From Piliocolobus tephrosceles (taxonomy: Eukaryota > Chordata > Mammalia > Primates > Cercopithecidae): a DNA stretch of 64,000 nucleotides. The first letter of the stretch is position 1, and every line of letters starts with the position of its first letter. The stretch is taken from assembly GCF_002776525.5 (NCBI RefSeq), contig NC_045441.1:129542802-129606801 (forward strand). Direction: 5' to 3'. The notes beneath the pieces were generated by a model that did not search any database, was not told the DNA's origin, and saw only the letters and a list, made by a program, of their open reading frames with translations. The translations under genes were made by a program, and so were the position numbers. Of this stretch, positions 51,048 through 64,000 are shown in pieces.

Positions 51048-51261
51048 AAAATTTTTTAAAGTACATCAGTAATGGAACCGGTTCAAGAGCTGTGATCAAT
51101 TACTAAATGAACATATGCAAATGCCCACAAGAGGCACTTCGCTGGTTTACCTCAGCAGGATATTGCTAGCTTCAAAAATGGTCTTGACATCCATCCTACA
51201 GTTTGTTTTGTGTTTATTCTTCACTGTACATTGTTTAATTTGTGCTCAAAAGTATTTGCCA

Positions 51262-51573
51262 ACCTAGACACAGTGGCTCATGCTTGTAATGCCAGCACTT
51301 GGGGAAGCTGAGGTAGGAGGATGGCTTGAAGCCAGGAGTTGGGACCAGCCAGGGCAACATAGTGAGGCCCTGTTGCTACAAAAAAAAATCAAAAGAAATT
51401 AGCCAGGTATGGTGGCATATGCCTGTGTTCACAGCCACTTGGGAGGCTCAGGTGGGAAGATCGCTTGACCCCAGGAGGTCAGGCTGCAGTGAGCTGTGAT
51501 CTGTGATCGTGCCACTGCACTCCAGCCTAGGTGACACTGTGAGACCCTATCTCAAAAAAAAAAAAAAAAAAAT
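51262..51573 (+). repeat. Alu, old subfamily
   Basis: J-like sense Alu with a long A-tail. 'ctgtgatctgtgatc' is a small duplication near 51495. Confidence 0.93.
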
Positions 51574-51698
51574 CCCTGGAATCACCAAGCATGCTAAAAG
51601 TAATAAGGAGCGCAATGATTTGGAATAATTCTGCAGAATCATCCAGAGGTTGCTCTTCACTTGATAGATGTTGCATTTGCTTATCAAAAGATAAAATT

Positions 51699-51976
51699 TT
51701 TTTTTTTTGAGATGGAGTCTGGCTCTGTCACCCAGGTTGGAGTGCGGTGGTGCGATCTTGACTCACTCCCGGGTTCACACCGTTCTCTTGCCTCAGCCTC
51801 CTAAGTAGCTGGTAATACAGGCGCCCGCCACCTCACCCGGCTAATTTTTTGTATTTTTAGTAGAGATGGGATTTCACCGTGATATCCAGGATAGTCTCGA
51901 TCTCCTGACTTTGTGATCCACCTGCTTCAGCCTCCCAGAGTGCTGGGATTACAGGCATGAGCCACTGCGCCCGGCC
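51699..51976 (-). repeat. AluY with small deletion
   Basis: Antisense, missing the usual 'gcaagctccgcct' at about 51767. Confidence 0.93.
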
Positions 51977-52130
51977 CAAAATTCTTATATAGTGTATCAA
52001 GATATTTCCAAAACTTGAAAGATAGATATTTAAAATAAGTAACATAGCAATGATTATATTCAATAAGATTTTCACTTGTTGGTATTAAAAGTATCTGCAT
52101 ATAATTTTTTTTTTTTTAAGTTGCTTGCAA

Positions 52131-53034
<904 letters not shown>

Positions 53035-53080
53035 AATGAAAATTAAGACACAAAATTTCAAATACAAAAATAAATTGTGG

Positions 53081-53400
<320 letters not shown>

Positions 53401-53494
53401 ATAAAATTCAAGCAATGTTTAACATAATTAAAAATAAACTGTGAACATTACCTTAAATATTCACTATATATATATATTCTGCATATATATATTT

Positions 53495-53551
53495 CAATAT
53501 ATCAACATAAATTGTCAATATATCAACATAAAGTCAATATATCAACATAAA
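53495..53551. repeat. three near-tandem copies of a 17-mer
   Basis: CAATATATCAACATAAA at 53495, 53516 and 53535, preceded by a (TA)n tract. Confidence 0.95.
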
Positions 53552-53584
53552 TTGAAAACTCCATTCTCAGTAATAGTTGAACAG

Positions 53585-53646
53585 CATTGTAAATATAATT
53601 AATGCCACTGAGTCGTGCACTCACAATGGTTAGAATGACAAATTTT
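53585..53646 (+). mobile_element. L1 3' end fragment
   Basis: 'taattaatgccactgagtcg' then 'caatggttagaatgacaaat' resembles the L1M 3' end. Confidence 0.65.
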
Positions 53647-53648
53647 CG

Positions 53649-54758
<1,110 letters not shown>

Positions 54759-54876
54759 TAGATCTTTTTTCTTATGCTACTCATTGCAGAAAAAATTTTC
54801 AATTACAGAAAAGCTTAAGAATATTAAAATCAGCTTAAAATATTAAAATTAAAATTTAATATTTAAGAATATTAAA

Positions 54877-54980
54877 ATGTCTGTAATCTCTGCTACCTGG
54901 GAGGCTGAGATGGGAGAATTGCTTGAGCCAAGGAGATTGAGAGCAGCCTGGGCAACTCCATTCAAAAAAAAAAAAAAAAG
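54877..54980 (+). repeat. Alu right-arm fragment, outer of a cluster
   Basis: Sense. AGAATATTAAA before it (54866) recurs as GGAATATTAAA at 55594, after two further Alus. Confidence 0.85.
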
Positions 54981-54982
54981 AA

Positions 54983-55981
<999 letters not shown>

Positions 55982-56166
55982 TCCCATACCTTCACTTTGT
56001 ATAATATTTTGACATGCACAAGGAATTAGCTATCAGGTAGTCCCCAAGGGGTATGAGTCCTGCCCATGTCATTTACAATATGAACTTGACAACTCATTTC
56101 CATTTTGGGGATCTTAGCATTCTCAACTGAGAAAAGAGGTGACTGGACTAGAGAATGCTTCCTTAG

Positions 56167-56590
<424 letters not shown>

Positions 56591-56730
56591 GTACGTTTTT
56601 ATTTTTTTATTTTATTTTTTTTAGACAGGGTCTTGCTCTGTCACCCAGGCTGGAGGGCAGTGACACAATCTTGGCTCATTGCAATCTCTGCCTCCCAGGT
56701 TCAAGTGATTCTCATGCCTCAGCCTCCTGA

Positions 56731-57070
<340 letters not shown>

Positions 57071-57106
57071 AACTTTTATATTTTTAGTAGAGACGGGGTT
57101 TCACCA

Positions 57107-60022
<2,916 letters not shown>

Positions 60023-60179
60023 ATCCCCTGAAATCTTGAGGTTTAGGACTCCACAAGGTCAAAAGGAAACATATAAGCCACAGACACAGGCATAGCACAG
60101 CAAGGAAGAATGTAAATCTACTAATGTCATCCAGAAACGTGAGATAGGTGCACAAAGGCAGCCAACAGTAACAGATCTA

Positions 60180-60566
<387 letters not shown>

Positions 60567-60861
60567 TGTGGAGAAATTAGAACCCTCACACATTGTTGAC
60601 AGGCATGAAAAGTGGTACAGCCACTTTGGAAAACAATTTGGCACTTCCTCAAAACATTAAACAGTTACCATATGACCCAGCAATTCTACTCCTAGGTATA
60701 CACGGACACCCCCAAAGAATCTGAAAACATATCTTTACACAAAAACCTGTACACAAATGTTCATAGCAGCATTATTCATAATAGCCAAAAGGTGGAAATG
60801 ACTTCAGTGTCCATCAAGTCATGAATCAATAAACAAAATGTGGTATATCCATACAATAAAA

Positions 60862-61205
60862 CAGCAGTCCCCAAACTTTTTGGCACCAGGACTGGTTTCC
60901 TGGAAGACAATTTTTTCCATGGATGGGGGTGGCAGGGATGGTTTCAGGAAGAAACTGTGCCATCTCAGATCATTAGGCATGACATTCTCATAGGCAGCAC
61001 GCAACTGAGATCCCTCATATGCACAGTTCACAATAGGGTTCATAGTCTGAGAATCTAACGCCGAACGCCGCCGCTGATCTGACTGAAGGCGGAGCTCTGG
61101 GAGTAATGCTTGCTTGCCGCTCACCTACTACTGTGCAGCCCGGTTCCTAACAGGCCACGGATTGGTACTGGTACTGGTAGGTGGCCCGGGGGTTGAGGAC
61201 CCCTG
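60862..61205 (-). mobile_element. MER1-type hAT (Charlie) transposon
   Basis: Ends 'cagcagtccccaa' and 'ttgaggacccctg' are inverted repeats. The interior 'ggttcctaacaggccacgg' is diagnostic. 8-bp target repeat CAATAAAA (60854-60861) and TAATAAAA (61206-61213), as hAT elements make. Nonautonomous, with no transposase. Confidence 0.92.
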
Positions 61206-61517
61206 TAATAAAATACTATCCATCCATTGAAAGAAATGAAGTACTGATAAATGCTACAGCACAGATGAAACTTGAAAACATTATGCTAAGTCAAAGAAAC
61301 CAGTCACAGAAAGCCACAGATTATACAATTCCATTTATATGAAGTGTCCAGAACAGGCAAATCCATAGACAGAAATCCTGTCTCTATGGAGTAGCAGCAT
61401 GGGTTAGTGGTTGCCAGGGGCTAGGGAAACAGAGAAATGGGGAGTGACTGCCAATGGGTATAGGGGTTTTTGGGGTGATGGGGGGTGGTGATGAAAATGT
61501 TCTCGATTTAGTGGTGA

Positions 61518-62173
<656 letters not shown>

Positions 62174-62204
62174 TGAATTTTAGGGTATGTAAATTAGATC
62201 TCCA

Positions 62205-63132
<928 letters not shown>

Positions 63133-63529
63133 TAAATTTTTAATTTAAATTTTGAACCTGTATTTGAATTATATGTATCAAAACACTGCCACTTTGATTT
63201 TTCACTTAATGGAGTTTAATCTACATTTCTAATGTCTTGTGTTTTTAAGTTCATTCTTTAAAATCCTTTTTCACCTCAATTATATTTCCTTTTAGTATGT
63301 TTATGGTTTGTCTCTTTACATTTCAATATTTGGTTCATTCAGTATTTGACCAATAATATAAGGGAAATCAAACAATTAAATTATTTAGTCTACTGTCCTA
63401 ATTTCATTAAAGCAGTAATCTAACGTAGCATATTGATTTGAGATGCTGCTTTATTATATGTGAGAATTACACATTTTGAAAAATCTGTTTTCACACTTTC
63501 TTTTTCTGAAGTTTATTTGACATATATTT
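63133..63529. other. AT-rich sequence, possibly old L1
   Basis: No firm identification. It may be the far-diverged continuation of the L1 that follows. Confidence 0.4.
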
Positions 63530-63960
63530 ATTTCACTTTTTATTGATATGACTTACTATCTGGGAGGGATATTTTCCATTTATAATTTTTTCAAAATTTT
63601 TCTTAGCTATTCTCCTATTTAAGTAGGTAGATATCAGAATCATTTTATAAGGAAAAGGAACTCCTTGCTAGTTTGATCAAGATTTCATCAAATCTCAGAA
63701 GAGTTAGTTTTTCACTTATAAATTATATTACTCAGCAAAACTTTGTAATTATCTCTCTACAGAATATAAACAATTCTTGTTTTAGTGTTCCTATATATTT
63801 TATACTTTTGTTCGGATATTTTTCATTTCACTGTTTTACCCAGTTGACAGATTTAATATATTAATATCTGATCACCTGTTCAATTTTTATTGCTGGAATT
63901 TTGGATATTTCTCTATTAAAATCATTTTAAAAATTATTATTTAATATTTGAAATAAATAT
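63530..63960 (-). mobile_element. probable old L1, antisense
   Basis: 'tttcttagctattctcctat' and 'gcatca'-poor AT-rich text resemble diverged antisense ORF2 DNA. Many stops, no usable frame. It may continue past 64000. Confidence 0.5.
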
Positions 63961-64000
63961 CAGCATGTGTAGGACAGAATGACATCAATATAAATAGAGA

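Noticed and set aside
60862..61124. 101-residue - strand frame at 60819-61124
   Set aside because: Chance frame in MER1 and L1. MER1 is nonautonomous and lacks transposase.

Overview
This is nuclear DNA of a primate, most likely an Old World monkey, from the region syntenic with human 7q34. More than half of the window is Alu sequence, including many young AluY copies of the cercopithecid type (start 'gctcaagcctg', 'gagacgggcgg', 'gcgtaaaccc', 'gatccggccactg'). The assembly is draft quality: there is a 10-N gap at 987-996 and a 100-N gap at 27215-27314.

The only protein-coding gene I can prove is RAB19, a small Rab GTPase on the + strand. Its three coding exons are 13242-13442, 16547-16730 and 30728-30996. 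They splice in frame to a 217-residue protein with all Rab nucleotide-binding motifs and a CXC prenylation tail. A noncoding first exon probably ends at the consensus donor after 9523. A CpG-rich segment at about 3400-3990 carries GC boxes, a CACGTG box and a ZNF143-type motif. From known synteny (SLC37A3, RAB19, MKRN1) it is probably the promoter and first exon of SLC37A3, read on the - strand, so 1-3700 would be SLC37A3 intron 1. From about 33 kb to the end I found no coding gene, and no MKRN1 exon was recognised.

Layout: 1-4 kb, SLC37A3 5' end; 4-9 kb, intergenic DNA with L1, a hAT element and Alus; 9-33 kb, RAB19 with Alu- and L1-filled introns and an Alu array after its 3' UTR; 33-64 kb, intergenic Alu clusters, L1 fragments split by Alus, MIR, L2 and MER1 relics, an orphan CpG-rich island (38.6-39.1 kb) and a solo LTR of the HERV-K (LTR5) type at 57107-58046 inserted into an Alu.

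I see no new biological system such as a defence locus, operon or CRISPR array. The most unusual structure is a short templated insertion at 30118-30185 inside an Alu. It copies an L1 segment 2 kb upstream, first in direct and then in inverted orientation, as expected from template switching at a small palindrome. Other notable points are two local duplications, two Alus inserted one after the other at the same site, Alus very close to RAB19 splice sites, and ZNF143-like motifs in both candidate promoters.
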